Origin: Methanosarcinales archaeon
GTDB lineage: Archaea > Halobacteriota > Methanosarcinia > Methanosarcinales > Methanoperedenaceae
Length of the DNA stretch: 51,823 bases
NCBI GenBank assembly: GCA_905339155.1
Contig: CAJPFJ010000021.1
Location: 1-51,823 of the forward strand
Direction of reading: 5' to 3'
Shown in pieces: positions 8,171 to 17,214 of this stretch. Position 1 is the first letter of the stretch; each line of letters starts with the position of its first letter. Below the pieces are notes generated by a model. The model was not told where the DNA came from. It made no database searches and saw only the letters and a list, made by a program, of their open reading frames with translations. The position numbers were made by a program, and so were the translations under genes.

Positions 8171-8983
8171 ATGAATAAAATGAATGGGAACAAGATATTA
8201 AAAGAGGCATACGAAGATATTAAGTCTATAGTTTTATCATACTATATGAATAAAGTTAAACTATTTTTTATTCTTAAGCGCTTCAAGGATATTCAAGTGG
8301 ATTTAACAAATATGTCAAAAGCTACAATAAGTGCTGATTTTGTAAATGAGAAGGATAATATTGATTTGAGAAGGGCATGGAAGATAGACAAAAATGATGA
8401 TATATTTACACTTAAATTCGACGAAAAAACCGGGAATTATTTTGAAAAACAAACATTTAGTGACCTTTATATAATGACTGGAATATCTTGTTTTGAGAAA
8501 TATTGTAAAGATTGGTTCATCTTAGGATTGAAATATTGTCCAAATAGATTGAATTTTTTTAGCAAGAAACAAATATCAGTATATGAACTAATAAAATCGA
8601 AAGACATCAAAGAAAATCTTATAAACAAAATTGTGGACGATATTAATTTTCAAAATACTGAAATTTGTAGTAATAAGTTTAAAGACGTATTTGGTTTCGA
8701 AATATTTGAAACTATAGATGAAAAATATAAATTTGAAAAATATGTGAATCATAGGCACATAATTTCTCATAATTTAGGATATATTGACAAGTCTTACATA
8801 GAAAAAACCAAGCTAGATGATTTATTGTCCGGACAATTAATACTAGATGATTTATTGTCTGGACAATTAATATTCCTGCGAGAAGACGAACTTCAAGATT
8901 TTGAAGGGAGACTTGATAATATTATTGAAAGAATCGCAACCAATATTGGAGAAATAATTCACTTAGAGCTCAAGAAATATTAG
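8171..8983 (+). CDS. HEPN-like protein with an internal 10-residue duplication
   Basis: The 270-residue AT-rich gene encodes an all-helical protein. VNHRHIISHNLGYID contains R195-x4-H200 followed by HN, which is very like the catalytic RxxxxH of the MAE_28990/RiboL-PSP-type HEPN families. Upstream, FEKYCKDWF resembles their first conserved helix. Residues 215-224 and 225-234 are identical (LDDLLSGQLI twice). The family link is from motif and layout only. ATGs at codons 1 and 4 are both possible. A degraded replication-protein frame begins at its 3' end. Confidence 0.6.
   Translation: MNKMNGNKILKEAYEDIKSIVLSYYMNKVKLFFILKRFKDIQVDLTNMSKATISADFVNEKDNIDLRRAWKIDKNDDIFTLKFDEKTGNYFEKQTFSDLYIMTGISCFEKYCKDWFILGLKYCPNRLNFFSKKQISVYELIKSKDIKENLINKIVDDINFQNTEICSNKFKDVFGFEIFETIDEKYKFEKYVNHRHIISHNLGYIDKSYIEKTKLDDLLSGQLILDDLLSGQLIFLREDELQDFEGRLDNIIERIATNIGEIIHLELKKY
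8813..8872. repeat. 30-bp perfect-register tandem duplication inside the HEPN-like gene
   Basis: 8813-8842 and 8843-8872 are adjacent copies with a single C/T difference (silent). The unit is ten codons, so the frame is kept. This looks like a recent replication-slippage event. Confidence 0.95.
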
Positions 8984-9246
8984 ATAATCTCAAAAAAGCG
9001 TGGAATACATACAGACATGCTTTTGATAAGATGGGCTTTCAGTATTTCCTTTTGTTTGAGCCTCACGAAAGCGGAATACCTCACATACACATGATGCTTT
9101 TTGGTGATATGAAGGAAGATAATATAAAGCGGTTGAGGGATTTGTGGATTAATAAGTATGAAATGGGTAATGAACATGCTTTTGATTTTTCAGTAAATAA
9201 AAAAGAAGTTGAGAATTTGGTAAATTATTTAATGAAATATATCTAA
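8984..9246 (+). pseudogene. remnant of an HUH-type rolling-circle replication protein
   Basis: The frame reads WNTYRHAFDKMG, FLLFEPHESGIPHIHMMLFG and finishes VNYLMKYI. PHIHMML is the HxH metal-binding motif 2 of HUH endonucleases, with flanking hydrophobics and a preceding aromatic strand, and YLMKY resembles the tyrosine/lysine region of motif 3. Only about 85 residues remain and no normal start is present; the frame emerges directly from the end of the HEPN-like gene. A plasmid, virus or transposon origin of this accessory patch is implied. Confidence 0.6.
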
Positions 9247-9380
9247 AACTGTATTAACTGATTTTCAGGCTAATGAAGGGTTAATAAGATTCCATAGTTT
9301 ATTCTGGATAAATCAAAAAAACTGCAACTTATATTTTACTTGAAAACAAGCATCTGAAAAATAAGTTACACTTTCATAAA

Positions 9381-9388
9381 TTTATATA
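9381..9388 (+). promoter_or_regulatory. TATA box of trxB
   Basis: TTTATATA lies 31 bases before the trxB ATG, the distance expected for an archaeal promoter with a very short leader. AAGGA between them (9403-9407) may be the ribosome site. Confidence 0.55.
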
Positions 9389-9418
9389 CCATAATCACCA
9401 TACAAGGACTGAAGAATT

Positions 9419-10327
9419 ATGGTATATGATGTAGTAATAATCGGTGGCGGGCCTGCGGGCCTCACTGCGGGAATTTATGTTAAGCGCGCTATGCTGAATG
9501 CTGTCCTCTTTGAAAGAATGGGGATCGGCGGACAGATAATTATCACTGATTTGATCGAGAACTTCCCGGGTTTCCTTGAGATATCAGGCGCTGCCCTTGC
9601 GGCGAAATTCGAAGAACAGGCCCACAAATTCGGGCTTGAAATGAAAGGAATGGTAGATGTTGATTCAATCGAGGATAAAGGAAATATAAAGATCGTAAAA
9701 ACAACAGAAGGCGACATCGAAACAAAGTCAGTCATAATATCTTCAGGCACAACGCCAAAAAAGCTGGGAGCAAAAGGGGAGATTGAATTAACAGGCAGGG
9801 GGGTTTCATATTGCGCCACATGTGACGGCTTTTTCTTCAGGGATAAAGTTGTTGTTGTGATAGGCGGAGGAGATTCCGCGATCACTGAGGCCATTTATCT
9901 TACAAAAATGGCAAAAAAAGTAATTGTCGTACACCGACGAGATGAGCTCAGGGCTGAAAAGATAAATCAGGAGCATGCTTTTTCTAATCCCAGGATAAGT
10001 TTTATCTGGGATTCGGTACTTGAAGAAATTGTGGGGAAAAACATAGTTGAGAAAGTCATTTTAAGGAATCTGAAAACGAAAGCGACATCTGAGGTAAAAA
10101 CAGACGGGGTATTCATATATGTGGGTTTGATCCCCAATACTAAATTTGCAGATGTAAATAAGGATGAATGGGGATTTATTATAGCAAATGCTAAAATGGA
10201 AACTTCGGTCAAAGGGATTTTTGTTGCAGGAGATTGCAGGGTCACACCTCTTCGCCAGATAGCAACAGCAGTAGGTGACGGCGCGATCGCTGCGGTCTCT
10301 GCGGAAAGGTATCTTGAAACTATATGA
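9419..10327 (+). CDS. trxB: thioredoxin reductase
   Basis: The 302-residue flavoprotein has the FAD Rossmann motif GGGPAG (residues 9-14), the redox-active CATC pair (C132, C135), the NADPH motif GGGDSA, and the closing FAD motif GVFIYVGLIPNT/GIFVAGDCR. It passes electrons from NAD(P)H or F420H2 (cofactor not deducible here) to thioredoxin. The basic HRRDELRA after the second Rossmann motif is typical for NADPH-binding members. Its stop overlaps the next gene by four bases (ATGA), so the two are coupled. Confidence 0.96.
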   Translation: MVYDVVIIGGGPAGLTAGIYVKRAMLNAVLFERMGIGGQIIITDLIENFPGFLEISGAALAAKFEEQAHKFGLEMKGMVDVDSIEDKGNIKIVKTTEGDIETKSVIISSGTTPKKLGAKGEIELTGRGVSYCATCDGFFFRDKVVVVIGGGDSAITEAIYLTKMAKKVIVVHRRDELRAEKINQEHAFSNPRISFIWDSVLEEIVGKNIVEKVILRNLKTKATSEVKTDGVFIYVGLIPNTKFADVNKDEWGFIIANAKMETSVKGIFVAGDCRVTPLRQIATAVGDGAIAAVSAERYLETI

Positions 10328-10791
10328 ACCAATATGATTTCCAAAAGCTGGATGATTACATATCCAAGGGAGAAAGGGAGCATTTACTCAACGGGTTACA
10401 CAGATATCTTATATGGGTGGGAGAAAAAGTACCCGATGAAGTAGAGGTGAATGGGGAAATTATTAAACTCCATGATTTAATATGGCGTTGCATACATAAA
10501 AAGGAGCTTACGGAACAGGAAAAGGATCGTTTCCTGGAACTTGTGACCCTACTTGAGAATAAAGTGAAGAATGATGAAGAGATCCTTATTAGAGATGATC
10601 TCACGCGAGAAGAGGCAAAAAGATTATACACTGAGATCGCAAGTTTCATGCGAGCAATTATGGGTTTAAAGGAATGCGAATCAGGTCAAGTAAAGTTGAT
10701 AGAACCACGTGATGAGATCAAACAAAAAGTCGATGATGCAAGAAGATGGATAGGATTTTTGAAAAACGTGGGTAAGAAAAGCCCCCTCTAA
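10324..10791 (+). CDS. small helical protein, DUF5788-like
   Basis: The 155-residue soluble protein is rich in charged helices (LLNGLHRYLIWVGEKVPDEV, DLTREEAKRLYTEIASF). It resembles a family of unknown function found in Methanosarcinales that I recall as DUF5788; this is from memory of the pattern. It overlaps the end of trxB by four bases and ends three bases before the convergent rimI. No catalytic residues can be proposed. Confidence 0.7.
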   Translation: MNQYDFQKLDDYISKGEREHLLNGLHRYLIWVGEKVPDEVEVNGEIIKLHDLIWRCIHKKELTEQEKDRFLELVTLLENKVKNDEEILIRDDLTREEAKRLYTEIASFMRAIMGLKECESGQVKLIEPRDEIKQKVDDARRWIGFLKNVGKKSPL

Positions 10792-10794
10792 TTA

Positions 10795-11226
10795 CTATAA
10801 CTTAAGCTTCATCAAACAGGCATCATGGGCGTCATTATAGTATTTTTCAGCTATCCCGAACTGGAAAAACCCATGCCTCTCATAGAATCTTTTTGCCTTA
10901 ATATTATCCATCCTGACCTCAAGAATTATTTCAAGAGCCCCCTTCTTGCGGAAAATGTTTTTGATTTCATTTAACAGGTTGCTACCAACACTCCTGTTTT
11001 GATATTTAGGGTATACCGCAAGTGAAAATATACGCCCGACACCAACGCGCGCCAGGAATCCGGCAACATAGCCTATAACAAAACCGTTAATCTGCGCCAC
11101 AATAAAAGTATCGGGATATATCTCATAGAATTGCATGTAAAGATAAGGGTCATGCTCATTAAAAACTTTCCTTTCAATGTCAATGACCCACTGGAAATCA
11201 GAAGGCTGGAATCTTCGTATAATCAA
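10795..11226 (-). CDS. rimI: ribosomal-protein-alanine N-acetyltransferase type GNAT enzyme
   Basis: The 143-residue product is a single GNAT domain: MIIRRFQPSDFQWVIDIE at the N-terminus, the strand FIVAQINGFVIGYVAGF, motif A IFSLAVYPKYQNRSVGSNLL (acetyl-CoA pyrophosphate binding), and AKRFYERHGFFQFGIAEKYY at the end. Archaeal RimI homologues acetylate N-termini of many proteins. Convergent with the preceding gene, with only three bases between their stops. Confidence 0.9.
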   Translation of the reverse strand: MIIRRFQPSDFQWVIDIERKVFNEHDPYLYMQFYEIYPDTFIVAQINGFVIGYVAGFLARVGVGRIFSLAVYPKYQNRSVGSNLLNEIKNIFRKKGALEIILEVRMDNIKAKRFYERHGFFQFGIAEKYYNDAHDACLMKLKL

Positions 11227-11408
11227 TTTTTCTCCAAAAATATGACCTGGATGTATTTGTCTGCCAGTTAAACAATGACCTATAAAAGTATTACTGTGAA
11301 GTATGTAAATAACTTGAAATCTTGATAGAGAGGGATAGGGTAAAGTTAAGGAAAAATTCTTTTAAACCCAACAATCAATTGGGTATATAATTCTAGGAGA
11401 AAAACGAA

Positions 11409-13493
11409 TTGAATAAATATAGAAGTGGAATAATAAGATTTTTTAATTTTGAAAACTTGATATTTATAAGTATTGGATTCGCAGCGCTTGCCTGGGTTTT
11501 GGATTCACTTCTGGATTCTCTCATATTCCATGAAGGTACTGTTATTGACCAAATAATTAATCCAACGAATCATGAGATCGGAATTCGCTTGTTATTTGGA
11601 TCAGTTTTCATTGTATTGGGTATTTACATCCAATCTGGCATAGCAAGGTTCAAAAAAGCAGAAGATGCGCTAAAAGTTGCTGTCATAAAAGCTGAGGATG
11701 AAAAAAACAAAACAAACGCGATTATTGAATCTATTGGTGATGGTATCATCATTCAGGATACTGATTACAAAATTTTATATCAAAATCAGATCCAGAATGA
11801 GATATACGGGAACCGCGCTGGTGAATACTGTTACAAAGCGTATGAAGGCAGGGACGCCATCTGCGAAGATTGCCCTATTGAACTATCATTCAAAGATGGG
11901 AAGATTCATAAAACCGAGAGGAGTGTTCCCACAGACAAAGGCATATTGTATGTCGAACTCACAGGATCTCCTTTAAAAGATTCTGCAGGGAAAATCATAG
12001 CAGGAATTAAGGTTGTCAGAGATATCACAGGACTTAAGAGAGTTGAGGAAACGCTGCGGGAGTCCGAAGAAAAGTATCGTGTCTTGTTTGAAGCCACTCC
12101 AGTGGGGATTGGAATCGCAGACCTTGAAGGTAAAATACTGGATTGCAACGCAAATATGCAGGAGATGACTGGCTTCACTCTTGAAGAATTAAAATCTATG
12201 GATGTTAGTGTTACTTACGTTAATTCGGATGAGCGCAAGATGTTACTTAAAACTTTACAGGAAATCGGCAGAGTGCGTGATTGGGAGATAAGACTGAAAC
12301 GCAAGGACGGAACAATTTATTATGCGCTTCTGAACGCGGACTTGCTGGAACTCAAGGGGCATAAAGTAATTCTTACCACAGCACGCGACATAACCGAGAG
12401 CAAACGAGCTGAGAGAGAAAAGGATAGGTTCCTTAAAGCCTTTGCCAGCAGTACCGAGGGGATCACCATAGCCGATGAAAAAGACCGGTTCATCTATGTA
12501 AATGAAGCATATGCAGGGATTTTCGGCTACCATCAAGAGGAGCTTATTGGAAACACCTGGCATCAAATCACGCCTCCTGAGATGATAGCTCCAACTGAAA
12601 AGGGCTTATCCAATACCCTGCATAACAAGGATGTAGGTACATTCTATGGAGAAGTCCCGGGTTTGAGAAAGGATGGCATGATAGTTCCTACAGAGGTCAG
12701 GGGAAAGGGTATTTGGGATGATAACGGTAACTATCAGGGACATATTTGCAATGTAAGGGATATTACAGAACGCAAGCGATCTGAGGAGGCGATGAAGAAA
12801 TACGCAAGAGAGCTTGAAGAAGCAAATCAACTCAAAGATTTATTCACGGACATAATTCGCCATGATTTGCTAAATCCCGTGACAGTAATAAAAGGTTTTT
12901 CAGAAATTCTCTCAGAAAATGAATCGCTGCCTGAAAACAGGAAAAGCGTAGAGATGATTATAAAGAATGTCAGAAAGCTCGAAGAGATGATTCAGAGCGC
13001 AGCAACCCTTGCCAAAGTCGAAGCAATGGATAAACTGGATTTCGAGGAGCGTAATCTATGTCAAATACTAAGGAAAGTGATATCAGACTTTACACCTATG
13101 TATAGAAGTAAGGGGATGAGTGTTGAGTTCTTTGGTGAAGAGAAATGTTTTGCGCAAGTTAATCCCCACATCGAGGAAATATTTTCCAATTTGTTATCCA
13201 ATGCAGTGAAATATAGTCCTGAAAATACCCGGATAACCGTGGGAATCAAGGCTGATGGTGAGGATTGGATGGTATCTGTGAAAGATCGTGGAAACAGAAT
13301 CTCGGATGAATACAAAGAAATTATTTTCGAAAGGTTCAAGAGGATAGAAAAACACGGAGTAAAAGGCACTGGATTGGGGCTTTCGATTGTGAAGCGTATA
13401 GTAGACATACACAAAGGTAAAGTCCGGGTCGAGGATAATCCAGAGGGCGGAAATATATTCTTAGTGAAGATACCCGCAAAACGATCTGGATAG
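11409..13493 (+). CDS. membrane-anchored multi-PAS sensor histidine kinase
   Basis: The 694-residue product has two membrane helices (about 15-38 and 58-78) around a short loop, then three PAS domains (about 100-210, 220-335, 340-455), each ending in a PAC-type RDIT motif. The first PAS has C141, C152 and C155 (ICEDCP), a possible redox or metal site. A HisKA H-box follows (IIRHDLLNP, H485), then a HATPase domain (NLLSNAVKYSPE, GTGLGLSIVKRIV). The start is TTG at 11409, supported by TAGGAG. A receiver-only regulator lies 50 bp downstream and is the likely partner. The ligand is unknown. Confidence 0.93.
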   Translation: MNKYRSGIIRFFNFENLIFISIGFAALAWVLDSLLDSLIFHEGTVIDQIINPTNHEIGIRLLFGSVFIVLGIYIQSGIARFKKAEDALKVAVIKAEDEKNKTNAIIESIGDGIIIQDTDYKILYQNQIQNEIYGNRAGEYCYKAYEGRDAICEDCPIELSFKDGKIHKTERSVPTDKGILYVELTGSPLKDSAGKIIAGIKVVRDITGLKRVEETLRESEEKYRVLFEATPVGIGIADLEGKILDCNANMQEMTGFTLEELKSMDVSVTYVNSDERKMLLKTLQEIGRVRDWEIRLKRKDGTIYYALLNADLLELKGHKVILTTARDITESKRAEREKDRFLKAFASSTEGITIADEKDRFIYVNEAYAGIFGYHQEELIGNTWHQITPPEMIAPTEKGLSNTLHNKDVGTFYGEVPGLRKDGMIVPTEVRGKGIWDDNGNYQGHICNVRDITERKRSEEAMKKYARELEEANQLKDLFTDIIRHDLLNPVTVIKGFSEILSENESLPENRKSVEMIIKNVRKLEEMIQSAATLAKVEAMDKLDFEERNLCQILRKVISDFTPMYRSKGMSVEFFGEEKCFAQVNPHIEEIFSNLLSNAVKYSPENTRITVGIKADGEDWMVSVKDRGNRISDEYKEIIFERFKRIEKHGVKGTGLGLSIVKRIVDIHKGKVRVEDNPEGGNIFLVKIPAKRSG

Positions 13494-13543
13494 AAACTCA
13501 AATATAGTTGAAGATATCTCAGTATAATGGGGGAATATGATTA

Positions 13544-13924
13544 TTGCCTTTAATCAATGTTGTTGACGATGATGAAAGTATAAGGTTTATGCTCAAATTA
13601 ATCTTAGAAAGAGCAGGATACGATGTGGTCGAAGCTGAAAGTGGGGAGGAGTGTCTTGAAAAGTTTGACTCAATACGACCTGATTTAATACTTCTTGATA
13701 TAAAAATGACAGGTATTGATGGTTGGGATGTATGCAAACAGATTAAGGAAAGAATACCAGCAATTCTTATACCTATATCAATGTTATCAGGGATGAAGAC
13801 CGAGGGGGACTTAAGGAGGAGCTTTGAATACGCACATGCTGACGCTCACATAAAAAAACCTTTCGATAGGAGAGAGCTATTAGACACGGTCAAAATATTA
13901 TTAGAAAAGTCTTCGCGTTCATAA
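13544..13924 (+). CDS. receiver-only response regulator
   Basis: The 126-residue product is one CheY-like receiver: the acidic cluster DDD at residues 8-10, phospho-acceptor D52 in LILLDIKM, the SML position for the conserved Ser/Thr, and KKP (switch lysine). There is no output domain, so it must act by protein contact or as a relay. It begins with TTG at 13544, with GGGGA about 9 bases upstream. Its neighbour is the PAS kinase. Confidence 0.92.
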   Translation: MPLINVVDDDESIRFMLKLILERAGYDVVEAESGEECLEKFDSIRPDLILLDIKMTGIDGWDVCKQIKERIPAILIPISMLSGMKTEGDLRRSFEYAHADAHIKKPFDRRELLDTVKILLEKSSRS

Positions 13925-13998
13925 AAAAGAGGTACACCATTATAAAATAATAATTATTCATATATTTTTAAATTTCATATTTAAACCTGATCTATTTT

Positions 13999-14017
13999 GT
14001 TAAGAATGTTTCTTAAC
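13999..14017. promoter_or_regulatory. perfect dyad upstream of the surface-protein gene
   Basis: GTTAAGAA-N3-TTCTTAAC is a perfect inverted repeat in the 229-bp gap between the response regulator and the surface protein. It could be a terminator-like hairpin for the kinase operon or an operator. A TATA-like ttttatagtata for the downstream gene lies near 14080-14092. Confidence 0.45.
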
Positions 14018-14153
14018 TGGTTGTCCAGATTTTGGGGTGCAATCCAAAATTATGATGATGAGTATTTTGATAACAAATCTTTTATAGTATAATTAATAGT
14101 AATCAGTTCTAGATTGAATCAAGCAGGTCATAAAATCAAATAGAAGTGGTATA

Positions 14154-15251
14154 ATGGTAAATACTAAAAACAGTAGAGTGAATGCTCTTTTAACCAGAAT
14201 CGTATTAACGATGATCGCTATCCTGTTCATTGCAGGAAGTGGGTATGCAGAAACTACATTATGGAATGAAAGTCAGGGAAGTCCTGTGCCTTTCACATGG
14301 AATGTAACGAACGGAGAAAATCTGACCGGTACAGACTTCGGTAATAATTTGCCTCTGACCCCGCAAACGAATGTTACTATTGCTGTACGTATAATCGGGA
14401 AAGAATCTCTACGCTTCGGAGAATCAACCAATATTACTGTTGATATCAGCAGCAATATGAGCCAGGCATTGTCCTTTCATGAAATCATACCTGCGGGATG
14501 GAATCTGACAAGGATCTCTGATGACGCAGACGCTTTCAAGAATAGCACCAGAGAGTCAATATGGTTCAATGTAAGTCCGGGAATTAACAAAACAGTTATC
14601 TATAGACTGACTGCACCGGATAATGCCTCTATTGGAACATATCACATTAACGGAGCTATAAGCAGCGCAAGTGGAGTGATAGCGGTTGTACAGGGTGACA
14701 ACACCATTACACTTAATCTCATTCCACCGCAGCCATCCGTGGTAAATGCTACACGCCAGATCGAGAAGGAGTCCCTGCGCCAGGGTGAATCAACCAACAT
14801 AACCATCAGGATAAGTAGCAATATGAACAAGGCTCTAGCTCTTCAGGAACTCATCCCCCGGGGATGGAATTTAACAAGAATTTCAGGCGATGCAGATGCT
14901 TTCAATAGCAGGACAAGCGAGTGGATATGGTTCAATGTAAGTCCAGGAATTAACAAAACAGTTATCTATAGACTAACTGCGCAAGATAATGCCTCTATTG
15001 GAACATATCACATTAACGGAACCATAAGCAGCAAAAGTGGAGTGATAGCAGTTGTACAGGGTGACAACAGCATTACATTTGATATTACAGCATTTTATAG
15101 AAGACTTGGCAGTGATACCAATAGAATAGAGACCACGGACGTTTTAACCGCCACCGATGACTGGAGAAACAAAATAGCACCTGCGGGATTTGAACGCGCG
15201 ATAACAACACAGGAGTTGCTTGCACTGATTGATGAATGGATTTCGAGCTAG
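14154..15251 (+). CDS. secreted protein with duplicated beta-sandwich-like domain
   Basis: The 365-residue product has a signal peptide (hydrophobic residues 16-28, cleavage after GYA) and two near-identical domains of about 110 residues (roughly 78-185 and 200-307), each with ESLR-GESTNIT, GWNLTRIS and WFNVSPGINKTVIYRLTA. This pattern resembles DUF11/CARDB-type adhesion modules. Many N-x-S/T sites suggest glycosylation. The last 55 residues differ and may be a small helical domain (TTQELLALIDEWIS). No anchor helix is visible. An outer-surface role is inferred. Confidence 0.8.
   Translation: MVNTKNSRVNALLTRIVLTMIAILFIAGSGYAETTLWNESQGSPVPFTWNVTNGENLTGTDFGNNLPLTPQTNVTIAVRIIGKESLRFGESTNITVDISSNMSQALSFHEIIPAGWNLTRISDDADAFKNSTRESIWFNVSPGINKTVIYRLTAPDNASIGTYHINGAISSASGVIAVVQGDNTITLNLIPPQPSVVNATRQIEKESLRQGESTNITIRISSNMNKALALQELIPRGWNLTRISGDADAFNSRTSEWIWFNVSPGINKTVIYRLTAQDNASIGTYHINGTISSKSGVIAVVQGDNSITFDITAFYRRLGSDTNRIETTDVLTATDDWRNKIAPAGFERAITTQELLALIDEWISS
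14561..15074. repeat. internal coding duplication, 366-bp period
   Basis: About 14561-14708 and 14927-15074 are nearly the same sequence, offset by 366 bp (122 codons), within the surface-protein gene. The rest of the two domains is more diverged, so the near-identical half points to gene conversion or selection on that half. Confidence 0.85.
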
Positions 15252-15301
15252 GCATAAACAATCAGGATAAGCTCCACAATTTTTTAGCACCATCAAAAAT
15301 T

Positions 15302-15319
15302 AGGGGTCTTAAAACCCCT
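15302..15319 (+). terminator. hairpin plus T-run between convergent genes
   Basis: AGGGGT-N6-ACCCCT is followed by GCTTTTT, which would end the plus-strand transcript of the surface-protein gene. It overlaps the last codons and stop of the convergent scpB. Confidence 0.45.
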
Positions 15320-16412
15320 GCTTTTTCCCCTTTTTCAATCCCTCGATCACAGTATCATACCTCTGACATATCCTTTTAAGAACATCCATTTGCGCATTCT
15401 TATGAGTGGGTATCAGGATATCAGCTCCGCCGCCGATCTCCTTGCCTTCGCTCGATCTTCCGTAATCCGGAGCTATCTTTACGCCATCCCCTGATATCCC
15501 CAGCCCCATTTCGTTGATCATACGCGATACCAAATCTGTCTGGGGCATGACTTTTGCAGTAATAAAATTAGCTTTTTGGCTATAATCATCCTTTAATTCC
15601 GAAATGTATTGGATGCTCTCCTTTACTTTTCTCTTGCTACCATATTCGGCAAGGATATTGATGGAGTTGATAAGGTCTTCAAAAGTTATTGCCTGGATCT
15701 CAATTATCCTTCCTTCAAAGATCTTGCCCACCCTTTCCTTATATGCTTTTGAAATTACAAGAACGCCCAGCTCCTGTATGCGGTCATGCTCCTCCTTCGA
15801 GGGTGTGTATGGGTTAATAAGATCATATTCTGCGATTCCGCAAAGCTCCATCAAAGATTCATACATGGGGCTTACACCGATCCCCTGCTTCCCGAGCCAC
15901 TTATCAAGTCCCATTTTCTGCTCCCTGGCAAGTTCTATGATCTTTCGTTTTATAGCTTCAGGATCGCCGGATTCAAGATTGAAATACTCTGCAAACCTGG
16001 GCGTGGTGGCAAGAAGCCGCGTTCTTCCCTGGCGGACTGCCGACACGAATCCGCTTTCTTCAAGTTCCCTCACATGATCATAGGTTGCAGGACCTCTCCT
16101 ATCAACAAGTTCTGCTACGGTTATGGGCTGGTGATAAGCCACCATGGCAAGCGTTCGAAGCACAGGCGAGCGCAGCTCTTTAGGAGCAATGGATCTTACC
16201 TTTTGCGCAAATTCGGGTTTCACCTGCATTATAAACCTGCCATCCATGTCCTTTATCTCAATGGCGCTATCGCGCGCTATGTACTCTTGCGCCAATTGAC
16301 GGAGCAACTCCCCGACATTCTTTTCCTTCACCAGGTTCTTGAGCCGTCCGATATCAAGGGGCTCGCCAGATGCAAAAAGCGCAGCTTCTAATATCTCCTT
16401 ATCCCCGCTCAT
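15309..16412 (-). CDS. scpB: segregation and condensation protein B, long archaeal form
   Basis: The N-terminal 180 residues match ScpB: two winged-helix units, with EILEAALFASGEPLDIGRL at the start and LRTLAMVAYHQPITVAELVDRRG in the second. ScpB dimers, with ScpA, bridge the SMC heads during chromosome condensation. At 367 residues the protein is about twice the usual length; the extra C-terminal half (roughly 190-367) is charged and ends in a Lys/Gly tail, function unknown. Its start overlaps the scpA stop by four bases. Confidence 0.88.
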   Translation of the reverse strand: MSGDKEILEAALFASGEPLDIGRLKNLVKEKNVGELLRQLAQEYIARDSAIEIKDMDGRFIMQVKPEFAQKVRSIAPKELRSPVLRTLAMVAYHQPITVAELVDRRGPATYDHVRELEESGFVSAVRQGRTRLLATTPRFAEYFNLESGDPEAIKRKIIELAREQKMGLDKWLGKQGIGVSPMYESLMELCGIAEYDLINPYTPSKEEHDRIQELGVLVISKAYKERVGKIFEGRIIEIQAITFEDLINSINILAEYGSKRKVKESIQYISELKDDYSQKANFITAKVMPQTDLVSRMINEMGLGISGDGVKIAPDYGRSSEGKEIGGGADILIPTHKNAQMDVLKRICQRYDTVIEGLKKGKKQGF

Positions 16413-17101
16413 GATGCTGCCCTGCTTATGAAAAGTTCACCAAATATCTCTTCCTGTTCAAGCCATATTTCTTTTCTTGTAGCAAGGAACAAGATCGCAA
16501 GATAAGCCATTATCATTCCCGCCCTGTCAAGGGGAGAGGATAGTTCTGAAAATTTAATAGATTTTTGTTTATCCAATAATTCATTTAATACTGACCTCAT
16601 CTTCCCGATCCTGCTTTCTATATCTTCATCATGGGCCACCGAAAGAACATCCTCAAGAGTTGCCCTGATCTCATCCTTTTTATTGTCAACGCGATTGAGT
16701 CTCTTTTTTTCAAATGCTTCTGCCTTCTTTAATTCAGTCAATAATTCTTCAAGAGTTACCGGTCTTTTTGAATAACGGCGAAGAGGCATGGAAGGCACAG
16801 GATAATCGCTTATTTCAAAATTATCGGACTCAAGATCTATTTCCTCAGGAGGTTCTTCCACTTGAACCAATGCATTTGATTTCATGCGAAGCAATATCGA
16901 AGCATAAAGGAGCGTTCGCCCTGAAACGCGAAGATCCATTTTCTCAAGTTCATCTACTCTCTTTAAGAACTTATCGGTGAGTTCAACGATGTTGATATTC
17001 CATGGGTCGACTTCACCATTTTTGGCAAGATTTACCAGGATCTCAATTGGTTCTTCCAGTATATCCTCTTCCGGAATTACCTTCGTCTCTCGATCGGTCA
17101 T
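16409..17101 (-). CDS. scpA: segregation and condensation protein A
   Basis: The 230-residue product has the kleisin N-terminus EPIEILVNLAKNGEVDPWNINIVELTDKF, the RTLLYASILLRMKS helix, and a C-terminal winged helix (GMIMAYLAILFLATRKEIWLEQEEIFGEL). It closes the SMC ring. It is translated together with scpB through a four-base overlap. No smc gene is in the window. Confidence 0.93.
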   Translation of the reverse strand: MTDRETKVIPEEDILEEPIEILVNLAKNGEVDPWNINIVELTDKFLKRVDELEKMDLRVSGRTLLYASILLRMKSNALVQVEEPPEEIDLESDNFEISDYPVPSMPLRRYSKRPVTLEELLTELKKAEAFEKKRLNRVDNKKDEIRATLEDVLSVAHDEDIESRIGKMRSVLNELLDKQKSIKFSELSSPLDRAGMIMAYLAILFLATRKEIWLEQEEIFGELFISRAAS

Positions 17102-17214
17102 ATTCTGATGATAATAAGCATATAAAGCACATAAGCATTTTGTTAGATCGTGGTTCTAATTGGATATAACCATTAAATACCTCATCCATAAGCTTTATCC
17201 GTTTTAGTGTCAGA

